Shown one piece after another: positions 1 to 9,490 of a stretch of DNA of 64,000 bases. A model generated the notes under the pieces. The model was given only the letters and a program-made list of their open reading frames with translations. It had not been told where the DNA came from and did not search any database. Source of the DNA: WGMI01 sp041739275 (GTDB lineage Bacteria; Bacteroidota; Bacteroidia; Flavobacteriales; Schleiferiaceae); contig JBGSOF010000028.1 in NCBI GenBank assembly GCA_041739275.1, positions 16,097 through 80,096 on the forward strand. The letters are read 5' to 3'. The first letter of the stretch is position 1; the number at the start of each line of letters is the position of its first letter. A program made the translations under genes and the position numbers.

Positions 1-1186
1 AATAGCTGGCGTAGAGTTCGAGAATCACATCGAAATCGGGCACGTTGTAAAACGTAATGCTCAAGCCGTCGTACAAGTATTGAGTCGTCGTTGAATAGGA
101 TTGTGCGGGGTTGAGCGCGTTCACCATTTTGACCACATAATTCCCCGAACCTCCGTTGATGTTGACGGTCAAGGGAGAAGAGACCGAACAATTGATCCCG
201 AAGAAGTCCACATTCCACCAACTCAAGTGATCGGTCGTAAAGCTCATTTGCAAACCTCCGGGTCCTGAGGCAACGAGCCCCGTTTGCTCATAAACCCACT
301 GTTCTTCGGTCTCGTCGTAACTCCAAATTTCGATGGCATCGCCCGCGGCTATGGGGAGACCGGTTTGGGGATTGGTCAAATTCGCATCGAGCTCCATGGT
401 GAGGCTCACCGGCTGGCTAAAACTCGTAACTTCTTGACCGTCCACAAAGAGATCAATGGCTGCAAAGCCCGCGCTGGTGAACGAAATATCCTGAGTAGAG
501 CCCGAGGGGGTCATAGCTGAAGGTGCGATGAGTCCAACCGGATAGTTGGCCATAGATTCGGAATCATCCGTGTCGAAACCGGCAATTTGCGCTTCGAGGG
601 TGGATCCGTTGATCATTTGACCCGAAGAGTTGAAAAACTGAGTGCCTGCGGGCAGTTCAAGTTGGATTGCCTGATTTTTTGTCCCTGAGGCGTTTAAACT
701 AAAAGTATGGCTCGTTGGGAGTGTATTGTTGGTCAAAGCGACACTTGACTGTAGAAAACCCACTCCATTGGGCAACTGATTGGTTTGCAGCAATGGGATC
801 GTGATGAGTTGCTGCTTCAGAGCCCCGAATTGCAGCAGTGTTCTCGAAGTGAGATAGCCATCTGCTTCTACAATCGCTGTGACTTCGACCGATGAGTTGT
901 CGGGCAGTGCATCGGGGTCAACCCCAATAGCCAATTTACCTTCTTCAAAAATGAAATCTTTGGTTCCGGCGATGGTGTAAATCGAGCTGGCCTGATCGCC
1001 CACAAATCGAATCGTGGCATTCTGGGGTATTTGTCCGAGTGCGGCGGGATCAATCAGTTCGATCATGGCCGTGTATTCGAGCAATTCCGGGCTCAACTGA
1101 AAATTAAAGTCCTTGAGCGGGTCTTTCTCGCAAGAGAGCGAGGCGAACAGCGCAAATGCAATAGAAGGGAAAAGTGTCTTTTTCAT
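1..1186 (-). CDS. Secreted lipoprotein, truncated at window edge
   Basis: The frame stays open from ATG at 1186 to base 1, giving the first 395 residues; the C-terminus is outside the window. The N-terminus MKKTLFPSIAFALFASLSCEK is a lipoprotein signal with the acylated Cys at residue 19. The body is rich in beta-type sequence. Near residues 270-340 it has GDAIEIWSYDEET and then TDHLSWWNVD, a pattern I associate with Bacteroidota surface lipoproteins that carry carboxypeptidase-like or cartilage-protein-like domains. No catalytic motif was seen. It starts 12 bases after the stop of the upstream outer-membrane protein gene, so the two are probably co-transcribed. The function is unknown; a surface-exposed structural or binding role is inferred. 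Confidence 0.75.
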   Translation of the reverse strand, partial: MKKTLFPSIAFALFASLSCEKDPLKDFNFQLSPELLEYTAMIELIDPAALGQIPQNATIRFVGDQASSIYTIAGTKDFIFEEGKLAIGVDPDALPDNSSVEVTAIVEADGYLTSRTLLQFGALKQQLITIPLLQTNQLPNGVGFLQSSVALTNNTLPTSHTFSLNASGTKNQAIQLELPAGTQFFNSSGQMINGSTLEAQIAGFDTDDSESMANYPVGLIAPSAMTPSGSTQDISFTSAGFAAIDLFVDGQEVTSFSQPVSLTMELDANLTNPQTGLPIAAGDAIEIWSYDETEEQWVYEQTGLVASGPGGLQMSFTTDHLSWWNVDFFGINCSVSSPLTVNINGGSGNYVVKMVNALNPAQSYSTTTQYLYDGLSITFYNVPDFDVILELYASY

Positions 1187-1198
1187 GGAAGCTGTCTT

Positions 1199-1978
1199 TT
1201 AAATGATGCGAATGGATAGTCTGAAATTCAAGTAGGGAATCCAAGCATAGCTCTTGAGATTCTCTTCGAGCTGGGCTTCTTCTTCAGAGGTGGGCGAGAG
1301 CATCTCAGTGGCCACAACGCGCACATCGGGTGCTCCTCCATAGTAGGTTCCAATTTCGAATCCGAATCCCACCCTTTTGTTGGGCACTGCCTTTCCGAAT
1401 CCGAGTCCCATATAGGGTGCCCATTTGGCCCATTCTGCACTGATGGTGACATCGCCGAGTTCGTCGGGACTGAGTTCAAACTCACCGAGGTTGAGACTCT
1501 CGGTAAAATATCCGCGAGATTCGAGGCGGTTATTGATGAAATAGCTCAATCCCCCTACGATTTTGAAGGAACTTTTGAACGGGTAGAAATCAATCAAAAA
1601 GTCGAGGTTCGTGAAATTTACTTTGCCGTCTACGCCGACATACGATTCGGAGAACTCCAAATTGGCCACTTTGATGTCGTACGGAAGGGTTTGAAATCGA
1701 GCTCTATACGCAATCATTTCGCTGGGCATGTAGCCGTAGTCAAGTCCGAGACCGTTGATTCCGAAACCGACACCCAAGCCGTGTTTCGCTCGCGATCGCG
1801 GAGTGATTTGAATTTGGTCCTTAGATTCTGAGCCTTCGGCGGTTGTCGCCGTTTCGATGGGTGCGGTTTCTGTTTTCGACTGTAAGGAGTCGATTGCAGC
1901 GCCCGTCAGTGAATCGACCTGCCCGCAGAGCGAAAGGGCCGAGACGCATGCAAACGCCATGAGTACCAATTGTTTCAT
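1199..1978 (-). CDS. Predicted outer-membrane beta-barrel protein
   Basis: This encodes 259 residues from ATG 1978 (MKQLVLMAFACVSALSLCGQ), which opens with a clear signal peptide; an in-frame start at 2014 would bury that signal. After an acidic, Ser/Thr-rich linker (about 20-65) the sequence alternates glycine and aromatic stretches typical of small outer-membrane barrels (HGLGVGFGINGLGLDYGY, YMGLGFGKA, VGFGFEIGTYYGG) and ends in RLSIRII. It precedes the truncated lipoprotein in the same orientation with a 12-base gap. A near-match to the -7 promoter motif (TACCTTTC on the minus strand) lies at 1997-2004. The specific role is unknown. Confidence 0.75.
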   Translation of the reverse strand: MKQLVLMAFACVSALSLCGQVDSLTGAAIDSLQSKTETAPIETATTAEGSESKDQIQITPRSRAKHGLGVGFGINGLGLDYGYMPSEMIAYRARFQTLPYDIKVANLEFSESYVGVDGKVNFTNLDFLIDFYPFKSSFKIVGGLSYFINNRLESRGYFTESLNLGEFELSPDELGDVTISAEWAKWAPYMGLGFGKAVPNKRVGFGFEIGTYYGGAPDVRVVATEMLSPTSEEEAQLEENLKSYAWIPYLNFRLSIRII

Positions 1979-2122
1979 ATCATCAAATTGATGAAGGAAA
2001 GGTACACTTTCCATTGAATTTTATTCAAGTGCGACGGAATTTGTCCGGGGTGGTTGAAAAGCTCAGAGGGCAGGGCTTTCGGGGATTGCAGATTCTTTAA
2101 ATATTTGCGAAAAATACGACAA

Positions 2123-5100
2123 ATGAATCGCACAAAATTCTCATTTCCGCCTTTGCTTTGGCTGTTTGGCCTACTGAGCTTCTCAAGCGGAAACGCAGTG
2201 GCTCAGACTATTTTGAACCCGGGAGATGTTCAAATCACCGGATTTCGATCGGACGATCCCGATGGACTGAGTTTTGTTACTTGGGTGCCCTTGGCAGACG
2301 GTACTCAGATTCTCTTTACAGATAACGGATGGGCTGCAAGCGACAGCCTTGGTTTTTCGAACACTTCTGAAAGTTGGTGTACTTGGACAAACAACACAGG
2401 GTCGACTTTGGCTTCGGGCACGGTCGTAAGCCTGGTTTGTTCAGGAGGGGGATGCGTTGCGAATGTTGGCGCGGTTGCGGGTTCGCTGAATGGATTGTCG
2501 GTGAGCGGCGATCAGATTTTTGCGTTCCAAGGCAGTTTGCAGAGCGCGAGTCTTTTGTATGGGTTGAACTTTGACGGTGCAGACTGGGCTACCGACCGCA
2601 CGAACACCAACAACTCCGCGCTCCCCCTTTTATTGGCTCAAACCGGGGCCGAATCGTCCATTCCCGAGGTGGACAATGCCGAATACTCCGGTTCGAGGTC
2701 CGGATTGGCCTTAGGGCAATATTTCTCGTTGATTGCAGACGCTGCCAACTGGAACTTGGAAAATGACGGAGCTCTTTTGGCCGTATTGAACTCTACCAAT
2801 TTTTCGGGAAGTTCCGCGCCTTTGCCCCAACCCGATTTTACGGCTGATTCTCTTATAGTGGAGGCTCTTTCAAGCGAAAGCGTCTTGGTTCGGTGGAAAA
2901 TGCCAAATCCTACGCCGGCGGGTACGGCTCCGAGCGGCTTGTTGATTCGACTCTCAAATTCGACATGGCCCAGCCCTGCCGTTGATGGTGTGCCTCCACC
3001 GGCCGATTCAGATTTCTCCGATGGCCAATCAGATATGTATGTATCTGCCCAAGACGGCTCGATCTCTTTGAATGGATTGGCTCCGGGCACTTTGGTCTAC
3101 GCTTCTTTACATGCGTTCACCAACCAGGGCTCGGCCATTGATTTTTTGAATTCCTCACCTTTGCTCGATTCGGTAAAAACTCCATTGCTTCCCTACGGAC
3201 CGGGCGATTTGAGAATTTCTGAAATCTGCGATGCCCCATTTTTCGTCGATGAATTCATCGAATTGGTCAATTTGAGTTCGGTAGACCTTCCTACATCTGG
3301 TCTAAAGCTGGTGAGAATGAGTCAATCTCCTCCGTACAACGTCGAATATATTTTCGATTTTGGACTTGAGTCGACCCTTGATACGATGATACCGGCCGGG
3401 GGAATTGCCGTGGTCTGTCGCGGATCTTCTGATCGCGCCTCGTTTGAAGCCGCTTGGGGTGGACCTATGGATAGCTCGGTGGCGTTTGTTCGCGGCACGG
3501 GAGGGCTCTATTTCGGCACCTCTACGCCTCGTCGTTGGAGGTTGCGCTATGGGGGGCAGCCAGACCAAGACGACGGTTTGTTGTTTGACGATACAGATAC
3601 GGCTGTCGGGGGAGCGGTTCGCGTTCTTTATTCGATGGCTCAAGACAAAGCCTTTCTGCTACCGTCGACATCGGGAACTCCGGGCACAGTGGAAGAGCGC
3701 ATCCACACCGTCGACGGTTGGTTGGGCGGACATTCTCCGGACACCATCGGGTTGCCCCAAGAGGTCTACATTCATTCGGGCACGACCCAACTCGCCGGGG
3801 ATCATCTATGGTCGTCCTTAACCATGAGGACAGGAACAAAAGCGAGCTTTCAGCCGAATTCTTCTCTCAGGCTTACTTCCCAGGGATTTTTCGAAGCCGA
3901 CTCTCGTATAGATCTGCTGTCCAATTCATTGGGCTATGCCACCTACTCAGGGCCTGAGGCGCCGATATACGCGAGTGTTTCGCTCACCACAACCGGTCAA
4001 ACAGGGCGATGGATGTACTTCAGCACCCCTACACCTCAAATCGTAGATAGTCTGTTGTCGGATTTCGATCAGGTCAACTACGCCACACATCCTTCGCCGA
4101 GCGCCTATATATATGATGGGGTCGATTTCGCCCCTTTGTCTTCGGGCACCCTCATTCAGCCCGGACAAGGCTTGCTCGCCTATGCGGGAAGTGCGTTTGG
4201 CGTTCAATACAGCGCTTCGAGTTTTAGAATTGAGTCAAGCGGGCAGAGCATTCACGACTCTCTTCGGGTGTTCACAAGCGACGAGCCGGGCCTTTCTTCA
4301 GCAGGATATCAGGGGGGCGATCGGGGTTGGAATCTGCTCGGTAACCCGTATCCATTGAATCTCAATGTCTCGACATTGCTCCAGAACAACAATTCGGGCA
4401 ATTTCGGCGCGGCTTACACTTTCGATGGCAACGGTTTCGTTTTCAGAAACGCAAGTGGAATAGGAGATTTTGACATCCTTCGCCCGTTTCAGGCTTTTTG
4501 GATTCAGTCAGACAGCAGCAGTTGGACACCCGGAGATTCATTTTTGTTCGATCAGTCGAGTCAAGTCCAGACCGATGGTCTGATTTATAAAACTCAGCAA
4601 AACCCGGAGTACGCCGAAGTCGAACTCGAATGGCCCAATGGTTACTTAGAGCGATTCTATCTGCAAGTACGAAGCGATGCCGACAGTCTCTTTGACCGTG
4701 GTATCGATGTCTTGAAATGGAAATCTCTTTCGCCGGGATACGTCCATGTGTACAGCGTCGGTGCAGACAGTCTTCCCTTGGGTCTCGACGCGTTTAATTC
4801 GAACAGGTCCTGGCTCGATTTGAGAATCGAAACAGAAAGTCCTGCTCAAGTTCGGATAAACTTTAAAAGGTTTAGCAAAATTTTTGGTGCAGATTGGTGG
4901 CTTGAAGATCGGTTTACGGGAATCCAATATTCCTCGATCGATTCTTCGATTTCCACTACATACGACCCGGCCAAAGGAAGTCGGAGGTTCAGAGTGCACT
5001 TCAAACCAAAGGATCTCGGACATGTCGCCGGCCTGATGGCGGTTCCCGCGATACGCTCGGAGCCGGAGCAATGGGTCTTTCAATTTGGAGATTTCTTTCC

Positions 5101-5275
5101 GAAGGCCGACTGGAATGTTCAGATTTACGACCTCAGCGGTCGCTTACTGCGAACATCGACATGTGCCGGAGGACCTACTTGCGCCGTTGATTGCGGAGAT
5201 CTGCCCCGCGGATTTTACATCGCGCGTTGCACGATGGGCGGCCATAGCTCAAGCCAGATGGTCAAGAGGTTGTGA
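2123..5275 (+). CDS. T9SS cargo protein with lamin-tail domain
   Basis: This is a large secreted protein of 1050 residues. The chosen start, ATG 2123 (MNRTKFSFPPLLWLFGLL...AVAQ), gives a normal signal peptide; the frame is open further upstream, but that part is not signal-like. A lamin-tail domain begins near residue 355 (GDLRISEICDAP, then EFIELVNLS). The second half carries blocks seen again in the large gene at 5932: a segment ending in GWNLLGNPYPL, then FQAFWIQ. The last 80 residues (WNVQIYDLSGRLLR, LPRGFYIAR, MVKRL) form a type A T9SS sorting domain, so the protein should cross the outer membrane and be anchored or released. The substrate or role is unknown; adhesion or surface binding is possible. 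Confidence 0.85.
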   Translation: MNRTKFSFPPLLWLFGLLSFSSGNAVAQTILNPGDVQITGFRSDDPDGLSFVTWVPLADGTQILFTDNGWAASDSLGFSNTSESWCTWTNNTGSTLASGTVVSLVCSGGGCVANVGAVAGSLNGLSVSGDQIFAFQGSLQSASLLYGLNFDGADWATDRTNTNNSALPLLLAQTGAESSIPEVDNAEYSGSRSGLALGQYFSLIADAANWNLENDGALLAVLNSTNFSGSSAPLPQPDFTADSLIVEALSSESVLVRWKMPNPTPAGTAPSGLLIRLSNSTWPSPAVDGVPPPADSDFSDGQSDMYVSAQDGSISLNGLAPGTLVYASLHAFTNQGSAIDFLNSSPLLDSVKTPLLPYGPGDLRISEICDAPFFVDEFIELVNLSSVDLPTSGLKLVRMSQSPPYNVEYIFDFGLESTLDTMIPAGGIAVVCRGSSDRASFEAAWGGPMDSSVAFVRGTGGLYFGTSTPRRWRLRYGGQPDQDDGLLFDDTDTAVGGAVRVLYSMAQDKAFLLPSTSGTPGTVEERIHTVDGWLGGHSPDTIGLPQEVYIHSGTTQLAGDHLWSSLTMRTGTKASFQPNSSLRLTSQGFFEADSRIDLLSNSLGYATYSGPEAPIYASVSLTTTGQTGRWMYFSTPTPQIVDSLLSDFDQVNYATHPSPSAYIYDGVDFAPLSSGTLIQPGQGLLAYAGSAFGVQYSASSFRIESSGQSIHDSLRVFTSDEPGLSSAGYQGGDRGWNLLGNPYPLNLNVSTLLQNNNSGNFGAAYTFDGNGFVFRNASGIGDFDILRPFQAFWIQSDSSSWTPGDSFLFDQSSQVQTDGLIYKTQQNPEYAEVELEWPNGYLERFYLQVRSDADSLFDRGIDVLKWKSLSPGYVHVYSVGADSLPLGLDAFNSNRSWLDLRIETESPAQVRINFKRFSKIFGADWWLEDRFTGIQYSSIDSSISTTYDPAKGSRRFRVHFKPKDLGHVAGLMAVPAIRSEPEQWVFQFGDFFPKADWNVQIYDLSGRLLRTSTCAGGPTCAVDCGDLPRGFYIARCTMGGHSSSQMVKRL

Positions 5276-5315
5276 GTGCACAAACGCGGGGAGACGGCAG
5301 GTCAGGACTTTAAAG

Positions 5316-5804
5316 TCAGCGGCGTTTTAGGGCCTCTTCGATTCGCTCCCGGTCGAATCCCTTTTGAGCAAGGTAGCGGCGCAGCCCCGCCAAATCAGTG
5401 GGGCTGGCGCTCTGCCGAAGAGCGCGAAACTTCTTATCCATAGAAGTCTGAAGTGCAGACTCAAATTCTGTTTCGTTCTCGGCAATGGCCGCGGAGATGA
5501 TGCTGCGCTCCACGCGCTTTTGAGTCAAAGCGAACGAGACTTTGTAGGGTCCCCAACCGCTAATACGTGCCTTGCCTCGCGCAAAGGAGATTGCAAACCT
5601 GCGTTCGTCCAAAACCCCTGATTCTTCGAGCATGTCAATGACCACCATCGCATCGGCAGCAGCCCCTCCTTCGAGCTTCCATTTCGTCAGAACCTCAAAG
5701 CGGCAACGTTCTTGAAAATGGCAATAGCGTTCCATTTTGAGATACAACGAGTCGCTTTTTGAGATTTTCATTTTGATATGAACGCGTTTGACGAAGGTAT
5801 CCAT
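5316..5804 (-). CDS. recX: Regulatory protein RecX
   Basis: This is a RecX family protein of 162 residues, a modulator that inhibits RecA filament growth and recombinase activity. The family's three-helix repeats are visible: CRFEVLTKWKLEGGAAADAMVVIDMLEESGVLDERRFAISFARGK is followed by GWGPYKVSFALTQKRV and, at the end, LRRYLAQKGFDRERIEEAL. ATG 5804 was taken; ATG 5771 (MKISKSDS) is equally possible and gives 151 residues. It is convergent with the T9SS gene to its left and unlinked to recA within this window. It sits between two large paralogous secreted-protein genes and has no functional link to either. Confidence 0.9.
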   Translation of the reverse strand: MDTFVKRVHIKMKISKSDSLYLKMERYCHFQERCRFEVLTKWKLEGGAAADAMVVIDMLEESGVLDERRFAISFARGKARISGWGPYKVSFALTQKRVERSIISAAIAENETEFESALQTSMDKKFRALRQSASPTDLAGLRRYLAQKGFDRERIEEALKRR

Positions 5805-5902
5805 GAGAGTTTCAACAGTGTCGATTGGTGATAATCCACTTGTATTCAGAATGCTTTAATAGATTAATAACATTAACCCACCAAGTCGGTATGTTTTTTG
5901 TT

Positions 5903-5910
5903 TACTTTTG
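5903..5910 (+). promoter_or_regulatory. -7 promoter element (TACTTTTG)
   Basis: This is an exact match to the Bacteroidota -7 consensus TAnnTTTG, 21 bases upstream of ATG 5932. I saw no convincing -33 TTG at the expected spacing. Confidence 0.6.
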
Positions 5911-5931
5911 CGGCATAGTACAACTATCCTC

Positions 5932-8900
5932 ATGAAAAAGACAATACTTTCTGCAATAGCCGTTTTTGCTCTCGGGCTGGCGGTTCAAGCTCAGACACCG
6001 ATTTCTTTCGGTGGTCCGACCTACACACAAAACTTTGATGCGCTCGGAGCGCCCGCAGCCACGGCACTTCCCGCCGACTGGCGCTTGGGGACTAGCAACA
6101 GCATTCGCACTGTAAGTGCGTTTGCGGTAGCTGCAACATCGACTTCTTATGCTGCGGGAAACAGCATGACCCCTAGTACCACGACCTTCCCTGCAGGCAA
6201 CTACCGTTTCAATGCGAACAACAGCACGTCTGAATCAGCGATCGGTCATCGCCTTCGCGGAGGAAGTACTTTCCCTCGCACCGGCAACGCGTACAAGCAT
6301 TTCGTCAATTCGGGAGCGGCCATCACCTCTTTGGATATCTCTTATGATATCGAAAAGTACAAGGAAGGGACACATGCCCCCGGTTTCAGTATGATCTTGT
6401 ACTATTCATTGGACGGAGTAAACTGGACTTCAGCCGGAGCGCCGTTTACCACGGTTTTCCCCGCCGACGCCTCGAATAACGGCTACGCTTTGGCTCCGGG
6501 CAACACAGTGGGCGTTTCAGGGACTTTTGTACTTCCTTCGAGCATTCCAAACGGTCAAGATTTTTACCTCTGCTGGAGTTGGTCAGGTGCCACGGGCACT
6601 TCGCTCGGCAACATCCAAGCAGCGGGCATCGACAATGTGAGCGTTCTCGTGAGTGGAGCGTGTACTGCCGCGGTTGATCCTTCGAGCGTGGCGGCTGCTT
6701 CTGCCGACAGCCAAATCGATTTGAGCTGGGTGAATGATGCATGTGCTGACGAAGTTTTGGTTGTCGCGGGAACTTCGAGCATTGCTTTCGCTCCCACCGG
6801 AAATGGTTCTGCGTACACTGCGAATGCGGCTTATGGCTCGGGAACGGATTTGGGCGGAGGTAATTTTGTGGTGTACAAAGGTTCTTCGACCTCTGTCTCC
6901 GTGACTTCGTTGACCAATCTCACTCCTTACTTCTTTAAAGTTTATACTCGCGTCGGAACCAACTGGAGCGCCGGTGTTGAGGTCGGCAGCACTCCTGTTG
7001 GAACAGCCGGAGCAAGCCAAGATTTGATGATCACTGAAGTGGTTGAAGGTTCAGGGAGTAACCAGTATGTAGAGTTTTACAACGGTACCACCGGCCCTAT
7101 CGCCCTTGCGAACTACGAATTCGTTCGCTATAACAACGGTTCTGTAACCGCCACGAATGTAATGCCCTTCACGGCTTGGGTTGTAGACACCTTGTTTCCG
7201 GGTGAGACCTACGTGATCCGCCGTCAAGGTGCGAACATCGCGGGAGCTCCATTCGATCAAAATGGCAATGCCAATTCTGCCATGACTTTTGACGGAAACG
7301 ATGTAATCGCCCTTCGCGATGCCGCTACGGACGTAAACATTGACGTTGTGGGAGTCATCGGCAGCAGTGCCAATTTCAACCAAAACGTAACCTTGCGCCG
7401 CAAGGCCAACGTTTGTTCTCCTACCACAACGTACGACGCCTCTGAGTGGGATGTGTTCGCCCAGAACAGCGAAGACCTCAAGAATCATGTTCAAACGTGT
7501 TCAGGCGCTTTTGTTTACAACAACGGATGGATACCTGTTGACCCCAGCGGTGTTGCCTCCGCTACCGATACCGTATTGGTTCAAGCAGGAAACGCAGTTT
7601 TGACCGCAAGCACTGATCTCGGATATCTTCAGATCAGCAGCGGTGCCACGTTTACTTTGGCGCCGAATGTCGACATGAACCTCGGAGCTATTGTGAACAA
7701 CGGCGATTTTGTGTTGAGCGCAGATGCTTCGGGATACGCTCAGTACATCGGTCCTTCGACCATTGCAACAATTCAGAAGTACTACGATTTGGGTTCAGGC
7801 CCGATGAACGGTCGCTACATCTTGATGGGAAGCCCTGTGACCACAACTTATGGTCAGTATTTGGCTCCTTGGACCATTGTGAAATACGCCGGTGCAATGC
7901 CTGCCTCAGATCGCAACATCTTTACATATAATGGCGTCGATTATGTATCGGTTCCAGGGGCGGGTTCTACCTTGACTCCCGGTACCGGATTTACAGTGTA
8001 CGCCGGAACCAATGGCTCGGCCAGCTTTACCCCGAACACCTTCACGGTGCAAGTACAGGGAACCACTTTAAACTCTACAGTGCCTGTGGTGACGGTCTAC
8101 GGCCTCGGAACTTCGAGCTTCGGCTACATTGGCGATGCAAACGGTTGGAACATGGTGAGCAACCCCTTTACTTCGGGCGTAAACAATGCGAGCCTGCTCA
8201 ATTTGAACAGCACTTTGCTCAGCAACTTTGAGGGTACACTTTACGGTTGGGACGGAACTTCATATCAAAGCGAGAATTCGCTCGGTGTGGGAACATTTAA
8301 CACGACGGCTCCTTTCCAAGCCATGTGGGTGAAGCAACGCCCCACGCCGGTTTTCAACCCCAACGTCTTCCAGTTTGTCTCTTCTGCACGTGAATTCACC
8401 GACGGAACTTTCTTCAAGACAGCTGCAAACGAGTTCCCATTGATCACGGTTTCGACCACTTGGCAGAACGGTTATGAGGAGAACGCCTACATCGGCTTCC
8501 ATTCTTCTGCCACCTCTGCGTACGATACCGATTTGGATGCGTACAAATTGAACGGCAATTCAGCAGGATTCGCACACTTGATGACATACCTCCCGAACAA
8601 CGATGGTTTGTCTATTCAGATGTTTGAAGATCGCTTCGACAGCAAGCAAATCGAGTTGGGCTTCGACAGCCAGACTGAGGGGACTTATTCGCTCGATTTC
8701 GATATGGCTCACGTGCCTGCTTCATGGACCGTGGAATTGCACGATCTCGTAACCGGACAAATTCACGACATGCGCAGCGGGGCATATGCCTTTAACCACG
8801 TCAACGGAACTGTTGTCAAGCGATTTGTCGTGGTGATTCGCTCTGAGGCCGTGAGCACTCAGGAGTTGGCGATCCTCGGCGGACGCGTCGATCACTACCT

Positions 8901-9114
8901 CAGCGGTCGCACGCTGTTTGTGGACGTCCTCGAAATGGAGGCGGCATCGAGCCTTTCGATCGTTGATTTGAGCGGCAAGAAAGTAGCTTCGATCGACCTG
9001 AACGAGGGAACCTATCGCGCTGAACTCTCCTTGGAGCAGCTCAGCCCGGGTGTTTATCTCGTGTTGAAAGAAGCATCGTCAAATGCTTTCGGAACCAAGC
9101 TCATTCTTGAGTAA
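5932..9114 (+). CDS. T9SS cargo protein with FN3 and lamin-tail domains
   Basis: This is a secreted protein of 1060 residues. ATG 5932 (MKKTILSAIAVFALGLAVQAQ) is preceded by a good promoter element and starts a standard signal peptide. A galactose-binding or MAM-like region occupies about 20-245 (TYTQNFDALG... IDNVSV). A fibronectin III unit follows at about 255-360, then a lamin-tail-like domain from about 364 (DLMITEVVEGSGSNQYVEFYN). The C-terminal half resembles that of the gene at 2123 (GWNMVSNPF, FQAMWVK, TTWQNGYEEN). The end (SLSIVDLSGKKVASI, LSPGVYLVL, KLILE) is a type A T9SS sorting domain. It is probably a surface-displayed protein of unknown ligand. The stop codon overlaps the promoter of the small gene that follows. 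Confidence 0.87.
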   Translation: MKKTILSAIAVFALGLAVQAQTPISFGGPTYTQNFDALGAPAATALPADWRLGTSNSIRTVSAFAVAATSTSYAAGNSMTPSTTTFPAGNYRFNANNSTSESAIGHRLRGGSTFPRTGNAYKHFVNSGAAITSLDISYDIEKYKEGTHAPGFSMILYYSLDGVNWTSAGAPFTTVFPADASNNGYALAPGNTVGVSGTFVLPSSIPNGQDFYLCWSWSGATGTSLGNIQAAGIDNVSVLVSGACTAAVDPSSVAAASADSQIDLSWVNDACADEVLVVAGTSSIAFAPTGNGSAYTANAAYGSGTDLGGGNFVVYKGSSTSVSVTSLTNLTPYFFKVYTRVGTNWSAGVEVGSTPVGTAGASQDLMITEVVEGSGSNQYVEFYNGTTGPIALANYEFVRYNNGSVTATNVMPFTAWVVDTLFPGETYVIRRQGANIAGAPFDQNGNANSAMTFDGNDVIALRDAATDVNIDVVGVIGSSANFNQNVTLRRKANVCSPTTTYDASEWDVFAQNSEDLKNHVQTCSGAFVYNNGWIPVDPSGVASATDTVLVQAGNAVLTASTDLGYLQISSGATFTLAPNVDMNLGAIVNNGDFVLSADASGYAQYIGPSTIATIQKYYDLGSGPMNGRYILMGSPVTTTYGQYLAPWTIVKYAGAMPASDRNIFTYNGVDYVSVPGAGSTLTPGTGFTVYAGTNGSASFTPNTFTVQVQGTTLNSTVPVVTVYGLGTSSFGYIGDANGWNMVSNPFTSGVNNASLLNLNSTLLSNFEGTLYGWDGTSYQSENSLGVGTFNTTAPFQAMWVKQRPTPVFNPNVFQFVSSAREFTDGTFFKTAANEFPLITVSTTWQNGYEENAYIGFHSSATSAYDTDLDAYKLNGNSAGFAHLMTYLPNNDGLSIQMFEDRFDSKQIELGFDSQTEGTYSLDFDMAHVPASWTVELHDLVTGQIHDMRSGAYAFNHVNGTVVKRFVVVIRSEAVSTQELAILGGRVDHYLSGRTLFVDVLEMEAASSLSIVDLSGKKVASIDLNEGTYRAELSLEQLSPGVYLVLKEASSNAFGTKLILE

Positions 9115-9119
9115 CTTTG
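9112..9119 (+). promoter_or_regulatory. -7 promoter element (TAACTTTG)
   Basis: This exact TAnnTTTG match overlaps the stop codon of the preceding large gene and lies 33 bases upstream of ATG 9153. It would let the small PID-CTERM-like gene be expressed independently. Confidence 0.5.
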
Positions 9120-9152
9120 CACCATTCAAAAACTACTGAAATAAACCTAGTC

Positions 9153-9314
9153 ATGAAGAATACACTCACCGTCCTCGCAGTTTTGGCGTTTGTTGCGCTA
9201 AGCGCTCAGCCGGGGAACCCCAATCCCCCGACCCCTATCGACGGTGGCATTGGACTGCTCGTGGCCGCAGGTGCTTACCTCGGTGGTCGCAAGCTTCTGA
9301 AGAAGAACGACTAA
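9153..9314 (+). CDS. PID-CTERM-like small membrane protein
   Basis: This small protein has 53 residues from ATG 9153 (MKNTLTVLAVLAFVALSAQP). It has a signal peptide, a short proline-rich stretch (NPNPPTPIDGGIG), one hydrophobic segment (LLVAAGAYLGG) and a basic tail (RKLLKKND). From memory, this matches the small Bacteroidota proteins annotated as having a PID-CTERM sorting domain, named after the Pro-Ile-Asp motif. Such tripartite tails suggest membrane anchoring and possibly processing by a dedicated protease, but no such enzyme is visible in this window. It lies 38 bases after the T9SS cargo gene and is followed by a terminator. The function is unknown. Confidence 0.7.
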   Translation: MKNTLTVLAVLAFVALSAQPGNPNPPTPIDGGIGLLVAAGAYLGGRKLLKKND

Positions 9315-9357
9315 GCGCTCACAACTCCTGGGTTTATCCCCGGAGCTGTAATTATAA

Positions 9358-9391
9358 AAAAGCCATCCCGGTAGGGGTGGTTTTTCTTTTT
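9358..9391 (+). terminator. Rho-independent terminator
   Basis: The stem GCCATCCC/GGGGTGGT (two G-T pairs) with loop GGTA is followed by a run of T residues (9382-9393). It ends transcription of the PID-CTERM-like gene. Confidence 0.7.
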
Positions 9392-9443
9392 TCTACCCCA
9401 ACTTAAAAGGCGAGCTTATGTTAGGCAGGCCGAGTTATGGTAC

Positions 9444-9470
9444 AAAAAAAAGCCCGCGAATTCGCGGGCT
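9444..9470 (-). terminator. Rho-independent terminator of the RNase G operon
   Basis: A perfect inverted repeat (AGCCCGCGAA/TTCGCGGGCT, 9451-9470) is preceded on the plus strand by seven A residues, which read as a T-run on the minus strand. It lies 20 bases downstream of the RNase G stop. Confidence 0.85.
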
Positions 9471-9490
9471 GATCATGAGGAGATCGAGAT

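Noticed and set aside
5306..5317. Perfect palindrome GACTTTAAAGTC between the T9SS gene and recX
   Set aside because: It is short, has no loop and no T-run, and overlaps the recX stop; probably chance.
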